64,000 bases of DNA from Luzula sylvatica (lineage: Eukaryota; Streptophyta; Magnoliopsida; Poales; Juncaceae). Positions 63,601 through 64,000 of the stretch are shown one piece after another. Position 1 is the stretch's first letter. Every line of letters begins with the position of its first letter. The position numbers and the translations under genes are program-made. The notes under the pieces were generated by a model. The model searched no databases, was not told the DNA's origin, and was given only the letters and a program-made list of their open reading frames with translations. The stretch spans positions 707,001 to 771,000 of the forward strand of contig CAMPEJ010000008.1 of NCBI GenBank assembly GCA_946800325.1, written 5' to 3'.

Positions 63601-64000
63601 CTCAATAAGGCGACGAAAAAGGACCACTTCCCGCTTCCATTCATCGATCAAATGATAGAAAGACTCGCGGGAAATCCGTTCTATTGCTTCCTCGATGGAT
63701 TTTCGGGCTATTTCCAAATACCGGTCGCACCCGAAGATCAAGAGAAGACCACATTCACGTGCCCGTTTGGTACCTTCGCGTACCGACGCATGCCATTCGG
63801 CCTTTGCAACGCACCGGGAACTTTTCAAAGGTGTATGCTTTCGATTTTTAGTGATTACATTTCGAAATTTATTGAGGTCTTTATGGACGACTTCTCGGTA
63901 TTTGGGGACTCATTCGACTCGTGTCTAGATCACTTGTCCCAAATACTCGAGAAGTGCATTGAATCTAACCTTGTTTTAAATTTTGAGAAATGCCACTTCA
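60655..64000 (+). CDS. Gag-Pol polyprotein of element 2, partial (Athila type)
   Basis: Reading codon by codon from ATG 60655, the frame has no stop up to the window edge: 1115 complete codons. It encodes Gag, protease and most of the reverse transcriptase. The N-terminus has an NTRSRK motif. The Gag core lies at about 90-270. A CCHC knuckle uses C304, C307, H312 and C317. A likely coiled coil of repeated KQE units is at 412-458. LRSGK lies at 484-488, the protease DLGA at 632-635, and ILLGRPF soon after 700. The RT has FMDD at 1076-1079 and is cut about 30 residues later. RNase H and integrase would follow to the right. Compared with element 1 the order is the same and the RT is strongly conserved, while the Gag and linker regions differ greatly. 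No frameshift is seen, so the element may be intact. The 3' end is missing only because the window ends. Confidence 0.94.
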   Translation, partial: MHNTRSRKGELLPFVKEIERRNKSSKKSKEPTQEDQDEPQLQTQTFSSFSTHLNSNMDNETRIPRPKTLKELVAPNIIEDNYNFIRPNIPNFKADPSIIGSLPIFHGKATENPHKHLKDFKIQLNIYANYEAFNDILLLIFPYSLGEGPKDWFYNLRGPLDFNEVARRFKEKYYSHSRLAAIRRELLAITQKPNEALHEYYDRFNRLMEECPSHNVAIHYLYEQFIQGLGYSESQFLNASAGGSIANKDLEEIKKLLEVMATNSQSRRNVECRVNACSDLNVDMLNDKLEIIMKALGKEETKKCGVCLANTHHTDECPSVIEDANAVYKKFDTSNSYNPNLRNHPNFSWSNTNNAQPDPYRQPFTKPATYQHPNASQPIPKPVQGQEFDMKTMMDGITSIIKQEIGGVNKNMETMKQEFKQELKQEISSVRQEVSNTNRHVGNLETQINQIATRVNVIESQGTSRLQSQSLAPSEQRHVNAISLRSGKEVGESSKSKEVQEEKELEVPVPKKSPTQAATLPTQELEPESTQVKPPFPSRLPKPIESNNDVLAILKKVEVNIPLLEAIKEVPRLAKYLKALCTNKRKTKGDELISVGESVSAILRLPQKHKDPGMFAIPCKIGQHELPKCMLDLGASINVMPFSVFKTLDLGPLDDTQVVIQLADRSTTKPVGVVEDVIVTVNGLYFPADFYVLDMNEGSNDSTPILLGRPFLKTARTKIDVHAGELTMEFDDEVIKFNIFDKLKEPIVGTLNLSAMDVIDDCVQEVMDSSFENFQWSSNPLFEEFEGCDNPTFEIESELEEERSIDQALFLRDLEIPMQRAPPSTEQAPRLDLKSLPFGLKYVFLDEAETLPVIIASSLAKEQEEKLVEVLKRNKKAFGWTLADIPGISPSMCTHRIILEDDAKPSREPQRRLNPPMMEVVKKEVIKLLDAGIIYPIADSKWVSPIHVVPKKTGMTIVENNEGDQVPTRVQNGWRVCIDYRRLNKATKKDHFPLPFIDQMIERLAGNPFYCFLDGFSGYFQIPVAPEDQEKTTFTCPFGTFAYRRMPFGLCNAPGTFQRCMLSIFSDYISKFIEVFMDDFSVFGDSFDSCLDHLSQILEKCIESNLVLNFEKCHF

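Larger units (their letters stand above)
58935..64000 (+). mobile_element. Athila-type Ty3/gypsy retrotransposon, 5' part (element 2)
   Basis: The element starts inside a satellite monomer (GATACGATTCAA, then TGATGTGAGG). It runs rightwards through a 5' LTR, a primer site with the same variant base as element 1, and a gag-pol frame that is open to the window edge. The rest of pol and the 3' LTR lie outside, so completeness, age and target duplication cannot be judged. The likely left target copy is TTCAA at 58930-58934. The LTR has no evident similarity to that of element 1 except the TGATG start, and the protein is related but diverged. It is therefore a different family of the same lineage. 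Confidence 0.92.

Noticed and set aside
61719..63828. Minus-strand frames (87-129 codons) across 61.7-63.8 kb
   Set aside because: They are shadows of the plus-strand gag-pol frame of element 2.

Overview
The window is plant nuclear DNA. The evidence is two Ty3/gypsy LTR retrotransposons of the Athila type and a very large, AT-rich tandem satellite. No host gene, tRNA, rRNA or bacterial feature was found. The setting looks like (peri)centromeric heterochromatin of a flowering plant; nothing in the sequence lets me name the species.

Layout. (1) 1-39747: uninterrupted satellite with a 124-bp monomer (about 28% GC), roughly 320 copies, open at the left edge. (2) 39748-50355: a complete Athila-type element on the minus strand. 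It has two 1557-bp LTRs in which I see no difference, a perfect 5-bp target duplication (GTTAT), a tRNA-Asp-type primer site, a TATA box, a polypurine tract and one unbroken gag-pol frame. It sits inside a satellite monomer. (3) 50356-58934: the same satellite continues for about 69 copies with a different set of variants. (4) 58935-64000: the 5' part of a second, related but clearly different Athila-type element on the plus strand, with 5' LTR, primer site and an open gag-protease-RT frame that runs off the right edge.

How it works together. The satellite has higher-order structure. Rare variants recur at fixed long offsets: 77, 46, 35, 34, 23 and 19 monomers in the left arm, and 19, 26 and 13 monomers in the right arm. 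This is the trace of repeated segmental amplification. The retroelements are secondary, nested insertions. The first must be recent because its LTRs look identical. Both elements carry Gag with a CCHC knuckle, a DLGA-type protease and an FMDD reverse transcriptase. Integrase and RNase H are visible only in the first.

Most unusual points: twelve copies of a 14-bp near-palindrome (TCCGTTGTAACGGA and variants) in the LTR of the second element; a gag-pol frame in the first element whose first AUG lies downstream of a conserved-looking N-terminal motif; three exact copies of a PPT-like 12-mer in the 3' non-coding region of the first element; and the layered higher-order repeats of the satellite. 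I did not find a defence system, CRISPR array or other novel gene system.
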